Notes: generated by a model not told the origin, from the sequence alone. A stretch of 64,000 bases of DNA from Bog-473 sp963783965 (GCA_963783965.1 CAWAPQ010000012.1:62001-126000), one strand, 5' to 3'. Counted from the first letter of the stretch, positions 1-8,355 are shown. Numbers and translations are program-made.

Positions 1-1175
1 CATCTGCCGGGGTCAGCCATTGGCCCGACGCGTCGGGAGGCGCTGTCGAACAGGTGGTCGGAGAGGCGGTACACGGCGCTGAGCAATTCGCCGTAGACGT
101 CAAGTTGGCGCTGGTTCCAGGCGCCGTTACCGACTCGAACGGGGACCGAGTGTCGCCAGCCCTCCAAGTGTGGCAATTCGCGCTCGCTCAGGTCCCGTTC
201 ACCGCCCACGCCAAACATGATCTGGAGGTCGCCGCCCCGGTCGAGTGAGCCCGCCGCGGAGGACGTCACGTAGTCGAAAAATTCATTTGCTTCGTCAGGG
301 CACGCCGCCACCCAGAGGGCCTGGATGGTGAAGGAAGCGTCCCGAACCCAGGCGAAGCGGTAATCCCAATTGCGCGCGCCGCCAACCACCTCTGGCAGCG
401 ACGTTGTCGCGGCCGCACAGATCGCCCCGGTGGGTGCAAAGGAGAGCGACTGCAGGACCCGCCCGCTGTGGTGTACCAGGTCTCTCCAGGGACCGACGTA
501 GGCCTGATGGAGTTCCGACCATGACTCCCAGGCCGACACTGTGTCTTCGAGCCGTGCGCCGATATCGGATTGGCTCAGGACTTTGATGGTGCCACTTTCA
601 GCCTGCTTCGTGTACTGCAGGGCGAAGGCAACGCTCTCGCCGTGGTGGAGATGGAGCTGGCCTGAAGCCACCGACTGGTCGATGGTCAGCGAAATTGGAG
701 AAGAGAGGACCACGACGTCAGCATCCAGGGACGCGGCCACACCGCCGTCGACCGCCCGGAGGCTGGGATGGGCCAGTCCGTACTCCGGCCGCAAGACGTA
801 TTCCAGCGACAATTCGACCTCTCCCTCAACGCACGTCGCCCGCCGCAGCAGAAGGTGCGGCGCATCCTTGCCCAGCTGATGCCCCCGGTTGCCCTCGCCC
901 ATGGCCAGGGCGTCAGTGACGGTGACCGCACCTGTCGGCGTGCGGAAGGTGGTCTCCAACACCATCGTTCGGTCCAGGTAGCGACGAGTGACCTGTGCGG
1001 CGCTCGTGGCCCCGATGGACCAGTGGCCAGCCTCGTTGCCCAGGAGGCGACCGAAGATGGACGGGCTGTCGAAACGGGGAAAGCACAACCAGTCAATCGA
1101 CCCGTCCCGGCTCACCAACGCCGCGCTGTGTCGGTCCGACAGGAGCGCATAGTCGGCTATCGGGGTCGTGCTCAT
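1..1175 (-). CDS. Glycoside hydrolase family 15 protein (glucoamylase/trehalase-like), 3' end outside window
   Basis: Translation from the ATG at 1175 reads MSTTPIADYALLSDRHSAAL, followed by the DGSIDWLCFPRFDSPS segment typical of the N-terminal beta-sandwich domain of bacterial GH15 proteins. The sequence RFAWVRDASFT (complement of about 327-359) is the start of the (alpha/alpha)6 catalytic barrel. About 391 residues are present and the frame is still open at base 1, so roughly the last third of a typical 600-residue family member, probably including the second catalytic Glu, lies outside. Family members hydrolyse alpha-glucosidic bonds such as those in maltooligosaccharides or, in many actinobacteria, trehalose; which one applies here cannot be told. 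No signal peptide is seen, so the enzyme is probably cytoplasmic. It is transcribed away from the gene at 1525. Confidence 0.9.
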   Translation of the reverse strand, partial: MSTTPIADYALLSDRHSAALVSRDGSIDWLCFPRFDSPSIFGRLLGNEAGHWSIGATSAAQVTRRYLDRTMVLETTFRTPTGAVTVTDALAMGEGNRGHQLGKDAPHLLLRRATCVEGEVELSLEYVLRPEYGLAHPSLRAVDGGVAASLDADVVVLSSPISLTIDQSVASGQLHLHHGESVAFALQYTKQAESGTIKVLSQSDIGARLEDTVSAWESWSELHQAYVGPWRDLVHHSGRVLQSLSFAPTGAICAAATTSLPEVVGGARNWDYRFAWVRDASFTIQALWVAACPDEANEFFDYVTSSAAGSLDRGGDLQIMFGVGGERDLSERELPHLEGWRHSVPVRVGNGAWNQRQLDVYGELLSAVYRLSDHLFDSASRRVGPMADPGR

Positions 1176-1524
1176 GTGGACTCCTTCGCCCGTAGATCCG
1201 CGGGATCGACAAGTGGCAGCCCTGAACTGTCGGGTCCGCCGGTTGCGGTCGGAAGTACGGAGTAGCAGCTGGGATTGTCAGCGTAGCCAGCCCCGAAGAA
1301 CGAGACGAAGGAGTGGGGGTGGGTCACACGGCGCCGATTGCCGGCTCCGACCAGGTTCCGGGGCCGCAGCTTCAAGAACCGGCTCGGCGGTGGTCCAAGG
1401 ACCGGCATGGTCGACCGAGAGTCCGGGTCCCCGCTCCCTGTGGCCTCGAAGACGAAGCCAGCTCCAATCAGGTGATGCTCCCGGCACCGATTGTAGGTAC
1501 TGTCACGCCCGGGAGGTATCGGTT
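1176..1524. other. Divergent intergenic region, no gene seen
   Basis: This interval separates the minus-strand GH15 gene from the plus-strand reductase gene. It has frames without stops on both strands, but none with family resemblance or a convincing ribosome binding site. It must hold the promoters of the two divergent genes. The only clear element is GGGAGG at 1511-1516, the ribosome binding site of the gene at 1525. Confidence 0.5.
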
Positions 1525-2160
1525 GTGACTACCGCGATCATCGGCACTGGGGGGATCGGATCGGCCATCGCTCGCCTGCTCGCCTCGGGCGGCGAGACCC
1601 TGCGGCTTTCGAGCGTCGACATGGAGTCGGCACGAACGCTGGCCGCAGAGGTCGGTCGAGATGCGGTCGTTGCCGTCGACAACCGCGACGCGTTGCAGGG
1701 CGCCGATGCCGTCGTCCTCGCGCTGCGGTTTGGCGTACTGAAGGCCGTCATCGACGAGATCGCCGATCCGCTCAGCGACAAGCTGGTAGTCGTTCCGAGC
1801 AACCCGCTCAGCACCGACGCACAGGGTAAGGTCGTCAATCTGCTGCGTAAGGGGCAATCTTCTGGCGAGGTTGTCGCCGGGTGGTTGCCGCCAGGGGCGC
1901 GCTTGGCCATGGCGTTTGGGACCCTGTCGGCTGATCTCTTGGAGTCCTCTCGCAATCGGTCATCAGAACGGGCGGTGCTTTTCTACGCGACAGACACCGA
2001 CCGTGCCGGCGAGGAAGTAGAGCGACTGATCCGAATGGCTGGTTTCGAACCTGTGAAGGTCGGCGGGATCAACCAGACGGCTCGACTCGAGGTGGGCGGC
2101 GACCTTCATGACCTCGTCGTCGGGCCGGCCGAGGCGCGGTCAATGATCGGTGCGGCCTGA
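1525..2160 (+). CDS. NADPH-dependent F420 reductase-like protein (NADP oxidoreductase, coenzyme F420-dependent family)
   Basis: A 211-residue protein beginning with a nucleotide-binding glycine motif, TTAIIGTGGIGSAIARLLAS. The arrangement of a Rossmann domain, the phrase GADAVVLALRFGVLK, then VVVPSNPLS matches the F420-dependent NADP reductase family (Fno/NpdG type), which moves hydride between NADP and F420. The GTG start at 1525 is chosen because GGGAGG lies 8 bases upstream and the glycine motif then sits at the usual distance from the N-terminus; the frame extends further upstream but has no family similarity there. An F420-type LLM oxidoreductase is encoded at 48464-49387, so F420 use in this organism is plausible. 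Many family members act on NAD(P) without F420, so the cofactor is inferred. Confidence 0.8.
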   Translation: MTTAIIGTGGIGSAIARLLASGGETLRLSSVDMESARTLAAEVGRDAVVAVDNRDALQGADAVVLALRFGVLKAVIDEIADPLSDKLVVVPSNPLSTDAQGKVVNLLRKGQSSGEVVAGWLPPGARLAMAFGTLSADLLESSRNRSSERAVLFYATDTDRAGEEVERLIRMAGFEPVKVGGINQTARLEVGGDLHDLVVGPAEARSMIGAA

Positions 2161-2360
2161 TCCTGAGCGACTAGGTCCGCCCTCTTCGGGCGCCGACCCT
2201 CGTCATTGCAGGGCGGCACCGGTTGGCTCTGATCGCAAGATCCAGCGAGCGTCCCGGCTCCCACTCAGCAGGCGGACGTGGGCAGCGCTGGAGAGGAGAT
2301 GCAGCTCGGGTACCCCGGAGCTTCGTATGCTTCTTCTGCAGCGAAGACCTGGAGGACGGA

Positions 2361-2792
2361 ATGAAGTTTGAGGGTGTCGTGATCAATGTGGCCGATCTCG
2401 GCCGATCGATTGACTTCTATCGAGACGTGCTCGGCTTCACGCTGCGGTCCCAAGAAGAACAATTGGCGGTGGTGAGTGCTTCGGAAAGCGACCCAACCCA
2501 GGCGATGGTGCTGCGGGCGTTCGGGAGCAGCCCCATCGGGGGGGCCCGGCACATCGGTCTTCGAGCGTTCCTCTTGGAAGCCGAATCTGCCGATCAATTG
2601 GAGCGGATCGCCGGCGAATTGGAGTCTCGAAAACTTCTCGTCGGCCGGCGTGATCACAGCGAGTGGACGGCAGTGGTCGGCCGCGATCCGGACGCCATCA
2701 CAGTGGTCTTGGTCTGGCACCCTGATGGGAAGCGTACGACTGACGACGGCTGGAGAGTTCTCGATGATTTTCTCTACGGAATTGGCGAATAA
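2361..2792 (+). CDS. VOC-fold (glyoxalase/bleomycin resistance-like) protein
   Basis: 143 residues. The N-terminus MKFEGVVINVADLGRSIDFY followed by RDVLGF is the first beta-alpha-beta-beta unit of a vicinal-oxygen-chelate fold; a second unit (ARHIGLRAF to ITVVLVWHPDG) follows. Such proteins bind a metal and act as glyoxalases, extradiol dioxygenases or drug-binding proteins. The metal ligands are not clear enough to choose. The ATG at 2361 has GGAGGACGG immediately upstream, which fixes the start. A 200-bp gap separates it from the reductase at 1525. It converges with the membrane-protein gene that ends at 2838, with a hairpin between them. Confidence 0.8.
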   Translation: MKFEGVVINVADLGRSIDFYRDVLGFTLRSQEEQLAVVSASESDPTQAMVLRAFGSSPIGGARHIGLRAFLLEAESADQLERIAGELESRKLLVGRRDHSEWTAVVGRDPDAITVVLVWHPDGKRTTDDGWRVLDDFLYGIGE

Positions 2793-2798
2793 GCGCCG

Positions 2799-2821
2799 CC
2801 GCCCCTTGCGCGACGGGGCGG
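2799..2821. terminator. Bidirectional hairpin between convergent genes
   Basis: CCGCCCC (2799-2805) pairs perfectly with GGGGCGG (2815-2821) across a 9-base loop. It sits 7 bases after the stop of the VOC gene and 17 bases beyond the stop of the convergent gene. There is no clear T-run, so termination by hairpin alone is inferred from position and stem strength. Confidence 0.5.
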
Positions 2822-2837
2822 TTGCGGAGCTCGTTCT

Positions 2838-3995
2838 CTAGCGAGACCACCGGCGCCGACGCTCCGGAATGACCACCTGCGGACGTTGATAGACATCTGC
2901 GGCTTCGCCTTTGGGGTTTCTTTGGGGCGGTCGGCGAGGTTCGACCGGTCCAGAGTGAAGATGGCGGCGGGGACCGGACCAGGGTGTCGGAGGGGCAGTA
3001 AGTCGATCAGCGAGGCGATATGCGATGGACTCATAGTTCACTCGCCAGCCACGGAAATCAGCCCAGGCCTCTTCGGCGCTTCGCTCGGTGCGAAATCCGA
3101 CCCGTTCCAACATTTCTACCGCGCTCGCGAACTCGTCGTAGGTCAGCTGAATCGGGCCCTCGGGGCTTGGATCGGGGTCGACGGTCCAACCGAGAGTGAC
3201 TGCGATGCGCTGAAGCAGCGTGAATCCCATACGCAGGCACAAGCGGGCCTCGGATGTTGCACCGCTCGGAGAAAGAGCGAGATGCATTGCCGCGCCGTCT
3301 AGTACGGCGAGCAACCCAAGCAGCCAGGAAAACCAGGGCTCGGGCGAGCGGAACAGCAGAAGGATGGGATAGGTCGTATGGCTCTCGGCGACATCGGCGG
3401 ACCATTCCTCCCAGGTGGCATAGAGGTCTGGCAACGTATCGGTGATGCCGACGAGTTGGTGGCGGGCAAGCAGTTCGGGTCCCCAGGCAGGAGTACCAGC
3501 TCGGCTTTCGAGCAATGACACGAGACCTTCTCGGCGGCTGAAAGCACCGTAGAGCGCAGGAAGATAGGCGATCTGAAGGGCAACGATCACGACCCAGATG
3601 GCGCCAACCGTTATATCGATCCCCGTGTCGGCAGGGCCACCAACGTGAACGGCGCCGACGGTGAAGAGCGCGGTCAGTGACTGCAGGAGTGCTTCTGAAA
3701 ACGAATGAACGGTGGGCATCAGCATCAATCCGAAGCCCAAGATCAGACTCGCTCCCCAGAAGAGCAACTGCGCTATCAGGGCAACCGGAGCGGTTGGCGC
3801 CAGGATCGCATCCTTGCCTTCATAGGTGCTGGCCAAACGGGAAAGCCCGACGAAGACCAGGCGAACGGAGCGATTGACGAAGACCGTCAGTCGTTCGACG
3901 CCGGCAGGTCGCCGGGGAAGGACCATCGTCAAGAGAACCTCGGCCAGGGTCACACATACGATGACCAGACCGAGCACGAACAGGAGCTGATTCAC
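2838..3995 (-). CDS. Multi-pass membrane protein, possibly ion-channel-like, function unknown
   Basis: About 385 residues. The N-terminal half has at least four hydrophobic segments: QLLFVLGLVIVCVTLAEVLL, LIAQLLFWGASLILGFGLML, a short pore-like stretch SLTALFTVGAVHVGG, and TVGAIWVVIVALQIAYLPAL. A re-entrant TxxTVG-like element between two helices recalls two-helix potassium channels, but the selectivity sequence TVGYG is absent (TVGAV), so channel activity is only a suggestion. The soluble C-terminal half is Arg/Pro-rich at its end. GTG at 3995 is preferred because GGAGG lies 5 bases upstream; an in-frame ATG at 4007 would overlap that site. The gene lies alone, convergent with the VOC gene. 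Confidence 0.7.
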   Translation of the reverse strand: MNQLLFVLGLVIVCVTLAEVLLTMVLPRRPAGVERLTVFVNRSVRLVFVGLSRLASTYEGKDAILAPTAPVALIAQLLFWGASLILGFGLMLMPTVHSFSEALLQSLTALFTVGAVHVGGPADTGIDITVGAIWVVIVALQIAYLPALYGAFSRREGLVSLLESRAGTPAWGPELLARHQLVGITDTLPDLYATWEEWSADVAESHTTYPILLLFRSPEPWFSWLLGLLAVLDGAAMHLALSPSGATSEARLCLRMGFTLLQRIAVTLGWTVDPDPSPEGPIQLTYDEFASAVEMLERVGFRTERSAEEAWADFRGWRVNYESIAYRLADRLTAPPTPWSGPRRHLHSGPVEPRRPPQRNPKGEAADVYQRPQVVIPERRRRWSR

Positions 3996-4418
3996 ACATG
4001 CCTCCATCGTCCAACCGAGAGTCCGCTTCTTGAATCCAGCCGATCGATCCCAGCTCGATCACACGGGTTCAACGAGATTCGTCACGCTGTGCGAGGTAAG
4101 AGTCCGGTCGAGTCATCCGTCGATCGTAGGCGGTGAGCTCGAGGTGATCCGTGCTCTCGGACGATACGGTCGCTCCCGGCTCTCTAGCAGCGAACTCCAT
4201 GTGGTCTTTGGCAATGGTTCCCAACTGGGACAACGCGGTCGCCGATGTCGAATGATGCGAGGGGAGTGGAGGTTCTGCGAGGCGACTCGATCGATTCTGA
4301 CCATCGGGGCACTACCGGGAAGGAGCCTGCATCAAAGCAGGACTCGCACTTCCTCACGTTCGTCGCGGTGCGGAAGAAGGGATCTCAGCGGTCTCGCTGC
4401 GCCGAACGCGCGCCCGAC
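3996..4418. other. Intergenic region without a convincing gene
   Basis: Several short frames cross this 420-bp stretch on both strands, but none has family-like composition together with a ribosome binding site. The best is a 43-codon minus-strand frame (4069-4200) with no Shine-Dalgarno sequence. The promoter of the membrane-protein gene must lie near 4000-4100. Confidence 0.4.
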
Positions 4419-4631
4419 CTAAGCCAGCATCCAGATCATCCAGCCGACCAGAGCCCAAGGAAGAATAACGAGAGCAAGCGCCAGTGCCGCCCATGTTCCA
4501 ACGGACCCTTGGCATGCACGAGCCTCGCTCGCTGGCTCGAAGAGACATAGCTGCTCGTTGAGCGTGAGCCGACTACGGCTGAGAACTGGATGCTCGCCCG
4601 CGTAGTAAGCGGGCTGAAAAGCAGCATTCAC
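4419..4631 (-). CDS. Small single-pass membrane protein, unknown
   Basis: A 70-residue frame starting at GTG 4631, with AGGAGG 9 bases upstream. The N-terminal 45 residues are polar; the C-terminus is a single strong hydrophobic helix, VGTWAALALALVILPWAL followed by VGWMIWMLA and the stop, which suggests a tail-anchored membrane protein. I recognise no family. It lies downstream of, and in the same direction as, the response-regulator gene (263 bp apart), so co-regulation is possible. Support comes from the ribosome binding site and the helix, not from homology. Confidence 0.5.
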   Translation of the reverse strand: MNAAFQPAYYAGEHPVLSRSRLTLNEQLCLFEPASEARACQGSVGTWAALALALVILPWALVGWMIWMLA

Positions 4632-4894
4632 AGGTTCCGACCTCCTGCACAAGGGACTCCGTCGAATACAGAGAGGCTACTGAACCCCGCCGGTTCACAC
4701 AACAAAGAGACAACACAAATGTGTCCTCTTCTGCCGTATGCCGGTCTCGGCCTCGACTGGGTAAGTGATTCACCAGCTAGGGGACGCCGCTGAGCGGATT
4801 CAACCCTTTGCAGAGAAACTCCGGTCACGAGGTTTTTCGGCAGGCGCGGCAGCCCGATTCGTGCGCCCCCGGCCACAAAGCTCTCCCGAGCAGG

Positions 4895-5545
4895 TCAGCC
4901 GACGGGTTTCGTCTGGCGATGATGGTCACCGAGAATGTCCTTGGCAGCAACAGACGCAGCCTGAGCGCGGTTACGGACATCGAGTTTGGCGTACAGATGG
5001 CGCAGCTGTGTCTTGACCGTGTTCTCGCTGATGTAGAGGTGAATGCCAAGTTCGCGATTCGTCATGCCGGTCGAGAGAAGGGATAAGAGTTCACTTTCGC
5101 GCTCGGTCAAGCCGATATCTCGACCCGGCCAACGCAGCGCGCCATCAATCTGTGCATGTTGCGATCTCTCCGTTAAGACGACTTGCTCGCCCTTCGCGGC
5201 GGCCGTGATTCCATCGATGATCTGCTCCCGGGGCACGGCTTTGGAAATGAACCCTTGCGCGCCGGCACGAAGTGCACGACGGACGGCCTGGGGCTGATCG
5301 GAGAAGCTGAACACAACAATGGCTCCATTGCCGGGATCGGCGCCGAGGGACCTGACCCGCTCATCGAGGGCTCCGACTTCGCCGTAAGTGTCGAGAAGCG
5401 TGACATCGACCTTCCGCCGTGGCGTCGCTTTGATGTCCATCTCGACGACGTCGATCTCCTGCTCGCTGGACTGGAGGAGCCCGCGCAAGCCTTCAAGGAC
5501 GATCATGTAGTCGTTGACGAGTGCGACTCGGATGGACTGACCCAT
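4895..5545 (-). CDS. NarL/FixJ-type response regulator (receiver + LuxR helix-turn-helix)
   Basis: 216 residues. The N-terminal receiver has the acidic pair Asn11-Asp12 (one Asp replaced by Asn), the phospho-acceptor Asp52 in VTLLDTYG, and Lys102 in GFISKAVPREQ. The C-terminal LuxR domain (about 145-205) carries LTERESELLSLLSTG and SENTVKTQLRHLYAKL, the recognition-helix region. Such proteins bind DNA as dimers once phosphorylated. No histidine kinase is encoded nearby, so the regulator is an orphan here. GGGAGG abuts the ATG directly and a TACAGT box lies 6 bases upstream of the ATG, so the message may be leaderless. A perfect 20-bp palindrome lies at the edge of the promoter. Confidence 0.9.
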   Translation of the reverse strand: MGQSIRVALVNDYMIVLEGLRGLLQSSEQEIDVVEMDIKATPRRKVDVTLLDTYGEVGALDERVRSLGADPGNGAIVVFSFSDQPQAVRRALRAGAQGFISKAVPREQIIDGITAAAKGEQVVLTERSQHAQIDGALRWPGRDIGLTERESELLSLLSTGMTNRELGIHLYISENTVKTQLRHLYAKLDVRNRAQAASVAAKDILGDHHRQTKPVG

Positions 5546-5551
5546 CCTCCC

Positions 5552-5580
5552 ACTGTACGGGTGATCCAGCCTTCGGAATC
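5552..5580 (-). promoter_or_regulatory. Putative promoter of the response-regulator gene, leaderless type
   Basis: On the minus strand TACAGT (5557-5552) fits the actinobacterial -10 pattern TANNNT and lies 6 bases before the ATG at 5545, the spacing typical of leaderless transcripts. The expected -35 position falls at the edge of the palindrome 5577-5596. No good -35 hexamer is seen. Confidence 0.4.
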
Positions 5581-5596
5581 ACCCGATCGGGTGATT
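5577..5596. promoter_or_regulatory. Perfect 20-bp palindrome, copy 1 (candidate operator)
   Basis: AATCACCCGATCGGGTGATT equals its own reverse complement. It lies 31 bp upstream of the response-regulator start and about 480 bp upstream of the MFS gene. An isolated half-site, GGGTGAT, occurs at 5559-5565. An identical copy, including two further matching bases (GA), is at 7809-7828. Its size and symmetry suit a dimeric helix-turn-helix regulator; the adjacent LuxR-type protein is the obvious but unproven ligand. Confidence 0.65.
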
Positions 5597-6078
5597 GACC
5601 GCCTGTCCGTCAACGAGCTTCAGGAAGCCATGAACCGCCCGAGAGGTCGTCGGCGTGAAGCGACGGTCCGTCAGGAAGCAAGTCCACCGAGAGATAGTGA
5701 GGAATCGGCCATCAGCAGCGGCAGGGAGTGGGTGAACAGGGTAGCGAGACAAGTCCGGTTCGTCGTCGCGAAGTGAGAGACGATCGAATGCCACTGCGAC
5801 TGTGCGCGCCAAAACGGAGCAGCATCGGTCATCTGTAGATCAGCTGTCCGCGTAAACGTGTGCGTGCTCGATGTTCACAGACATCTTTTCCCGAACCCTT
5901 CGGTGTGAAACCAGGGTCTTCCTGGACCGCGTGATCGTTCACCGTCTCGGCTCAAGGAATCAGATTGTGCCGGGATGGTCCTCCGATGAAATCACGTTCT
6001 GGTCCGCTCAACGCACGGTGCATGAGCAAAAGCGTTCTTGGGTACTGGGAGCCACAGAACGGATTGGAAGGAGGGGTT
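5597..6078. other. Leader region of the MFS transporter gene
   Basis: Some 480 bp between the palindrome and the MFS start. Open frames cross it but none resembles a protein family. AAGGAGGGG at 6068-6076 is the ribosome binding site of the MFS gene. The length leaves room for a promoter and a long untranslated leader. Confidence 0.4.
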
Positions 6079-7656
6079 ATGGCGACGATCACCACCAACG
6101 AGCTGGAACAGGCGAACGGAGATCAGGCACCCGACGGAGTGATCCGGAGTCTGATACCGGCGCGGCTCGATCGCTTGGGTTGGTCGCGGTTCCATACCCG
6201 GATGGTCATCGCCCTGGGCGTGGCGTGGGTGCTGGACGGTCTCGAGATCACGATCGCCAGCAATGCCGAGGGTCTGATCAGCCAGAAGCAAGCCCTGAAC
6301 CTCTCCTCCTCGGAAGTGGCCTTCGCCGTGGGCACCGTCTACCTCCTTGGCGAGGTGGTCGGCGCGCTCTTCTTTGGTCGGATGTCAGACAAGTTCGGCC
6401 GACGCAACCTGTTCATGATCACCCTTGGGGTGTACCTGTTCGGAGGACTGCTCACTGCCTTGACCTTGGGGCACTCGCCGATTTGGGCCTACTGGGTCTG
6501 GGGTTCGCGGTTCATTGCCGGCATGGGCATCGGTGGTGAGTACGCGGCGATTAACTCGGCTATCGATGAGCTGATACCTGCCCGGTACCGAGGTCGGGTG
6601 GATATCGCTGTGAACGGGACGTATTGGGGCGGTGCGCTCATCGCAACGGTTCTCACCATCCTGGTTGTGAACCATCTGCCCGTCAGCTATTCGTGGCGGG
6701 TGGCCTTCCTGGCCGGCCCGGCGCTCGGTTTCGTCATCCTCTTTGTGCGCAAGAACCTTCCCGAGAGCCCGCGCTGGCTTCTCATGCACGGGCGAGAAGA
6801 GGAGGCCGAGGCCGCCGTCGCCGAAATCGAACGGCAAACAGAACGCACCGGCGGCACCCTCGGCGAGGTCGACGAGTCCAAGGCCATTGAGATCACCCCT
6901 GCCAACAACATCGGCTTCATCGCCTTGGCGCGGACTCTGTTCGTCCACTACCCACGACGCGCCATCCTCGGAGCGAGCCTGATGATCACGCAGTCGTTCC
7001 TCTACAACGCGATTTTCTTCACTTACGCGCTCGTGCTCACCAAGATCTTCAACGTCCCGGCGACGGACACTGCCTATTACTTCATCTTCTTCGCGCTGGG
7101 AAACCTCATCGGTCCTCTCACCATCGGGCATTTCTTCGACACCATTGGGCGACGGAAGATGATCGCCGGCACGTACATCCTCTCCGGGGTACTCCTCGCC
7201 GGCAGCGCTTTTCTGTTCAACGCTGGCGCCCTCAACGCGGTGACGCAAACGGCGTGCTGGTGCGTGATCTTCTTCTTCGCCTCTGCCGGTGCATCCGCCG
7301 CCTACCTGACGGTGAGCGAGATCTTCCCGGTCGAGGTGCGCGCCAAGGCCATCGCAGTGTTTTTCGCGATCGCCCAGAGCTTCGGCGCCTTCGGCCCCTG
7401 GCTCTACGGCGAGCTCATCGGGAACGGGCAGGACCATTTCCGGCTGTTTGTCGGCTACCTGATCGGGGCCGGAGTCATGCTGCTCGGCGGGATCATCGCT
7501 GCGTTCCTCGGAGTCGACGCCGAACAGCGGTCGCTCGAGGACATTGCCGAGCCACTCTCAGCCGCCCGCCCGTCACCCCGTCTTTCAGCTGTCTCGGGCG
7601 CACCTCGGTCTCCGGCGGCGCGGTCCGTAATTTCGGGATCGTCCCACCCGGGCTGA
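6079..7656 (+). CDS. MFS transporter, metabolite:H+ symporter/sugar-porter type
   Basis: 525 residues with about 12 hydrophobic helices. The signature between helices 2 and 3 is intact (FFGRMSDKFGRRNLF), and the matching loop in the second half is present as GHFFDTIGRRKM. FPVEVRAKAIAVFF near helix 10-11 also fits the family. The start is the ATG at 6079, with AAGGAGGGG just upstream; the frame continues further upstream without a site. The first ~35 residues are a polar cytoplasmic tail. The substrate is unknown; relatives carry organic acids or sugars with protons. The gene is flanked on both sides by identical 20-bp palindromes, which suggests shared control with the neighbouring response regulator. 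Confidence 0.88.
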   Translation: MATITTNELEQANGDQAPDGVIRSLIPARLDRLGWSRFHTRMVIALGVAWVLDGLEITIASNAEGLISQKQALNLSSSEVAFAVGTVYLLGEVVGALFFGRMSDKFGRRNLFMITLGVYLFGGLLTALTLGHSPIWAYWVWGSRFIAGMGIGGEYAAINSAIDELIPARYRGRVDIAVNGTYWGGALIATVLTILVVNHLPVSYSWRVAFLAGPALGFVILFVRKNLPESPRWLLMHGREEEAEAAVAEIERQTERTGGTLGEVDESKAIEITPANNIGFIALARTLFVHYPRRAILGASLMITQSFLYNAIFFTYALVLTKIFNVPATDTAYYFIFFALGNLIGPLTIGHFFDTIGRRKMIAGTYILSGVLLAGSAFLFNAGALNAVTQTACWCVIFFFASAGASAAYLTVSEIFPVEVRAKAIAVFFAIAQSFGAFGPWLYGELIGNGQDHFRLFVGYLIGAGVMLLGGIIAAFLGVDAEQRSLEDIAEPLSAARPSPRLSAVSGAPRSPAARSVISGSSHPG

Positions 7657-8007
7657 CGCTCTCAGGAGACTCCTCGTACGCAAACGACACGGCTGACCGT
7701 AGCCAAGGAGTAGCGCCAGTCTCGGCGCCTACCAGAAGTGCCACGGTCCGCTCGGGTCAGCTCACAGCGAGGGCAGTCACCTCCGGTCCGGTAGAACGAG
7801 CATCTGACAATCACCCGATCGGGTGATTGATCCAGAGAGTCCGTTGAACAACGCTGAATGGTGCGGTGGATCAAGGATCGGCGGGAGAGAGGGAAGGTCA
7901 ACAGAACCTAGGGCTGTCGAGTGGGGCCCTTCTGATATCCACACCCTCCTGTGCCTCATGGATGGAGGGTTCCGGGATCTGTTTGCAGCGGACAAAGCGA
8001 GGGTGGA
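7657..8007. other. Intergenic region with the second palindrome
   Basis: About 350 bp between the MFS stop and the STAS gene with no convincing frame. It contains the second 20-bp palindrome (7809-7828) and, at its end, the purine-rich GAGGGTGG that serves the STAS gene. Confidence 0.5.
7809..7828. promoter_or_regulatory. Perfect 20-bp palindrome, copy 2 (candidate operator)
   Basis: Identical to the palindrome at 5577-5596, again followed by GA. It lies 153 bp past the MFS stop and 180 bp before the STAS gene, so it is a plausible control site for the STAS gene. With copy 1 it brackets the MFS gene at a spacing of 2232 bp. Confidence 0.65.
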
Positions 8008-8355
8008 ATGTACGTCACAGTGGAGCCGTTCAGCGTTACTTCTCACGACTTCGATGGAGGTCGAGTCTTTGCCCTAACTGGCGAGCTTGACGCAAGCACC
8101 TGCCGAGGGCTTTCCGAGCACTTGATCGGACCTCCCGGATCGCTCATCGTCGTCGATCTGTGCGATCTCAGCTTCATGGACTCGTCGGGGCTGGGTGCCA
8201 TCCACGCTGCACGGCGAGTCGCACTCGAGCACGGGGGAACTCTTGTCGTCTGTCGTCCCAACCCGATGGTTTCTCGGGTCCTCGAGATCACGGGCCTGGA
8301 CACTTGGGTCAAAGATTGGAACCCAGGGTGGTTGCACGGCTCCAGCGATGGATAA
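8008..8355 (+). CDS. STAS-domain anti-anti-sigma factor
   Basis: 115 residues, the usual length of a free-standing SpoIIAA/RsbV-like protein. FALTGELDASTC and VVDLCDLSFMDSSGLGAI are the hallmark segments; one of the two serines in DSSGLG (residues 59-60) is the expected site phosphorylated by an anti-sigma kinase. When dephosphorylated such proteins capture the anti-sigma factor and free its sigma factor. No partner kinase or sigma gene is in the window. The ATG at 8008 is chosen for the GAGGGTGG upstream and because the domain starts there. Confidence 0.88.
   Translation: MYVTVEPFSVTSHDFDGGRVFALTGELDASTCRGLSEHLIGPPGSLIVVDLCDLSFMDSSGLGAIHAARRVALEHGGTLVVCRPNPMVSRVLEITGLDTWVKDWNPGWLHGSSDG

Noticed and set aside
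4069..4200. 43-codon minus-strand frame (MEFAAREPGATVSS...)
   Set aside because: Plausible composition but no Shine-Dalgarno sequence and too short to judge without comparison.
5579..5812. 77-codon minus-strand frame upstream of the response regulator
   Set aside because: Its stop lies inside the palindrome, it has no ribosome binding site or family resemblance.
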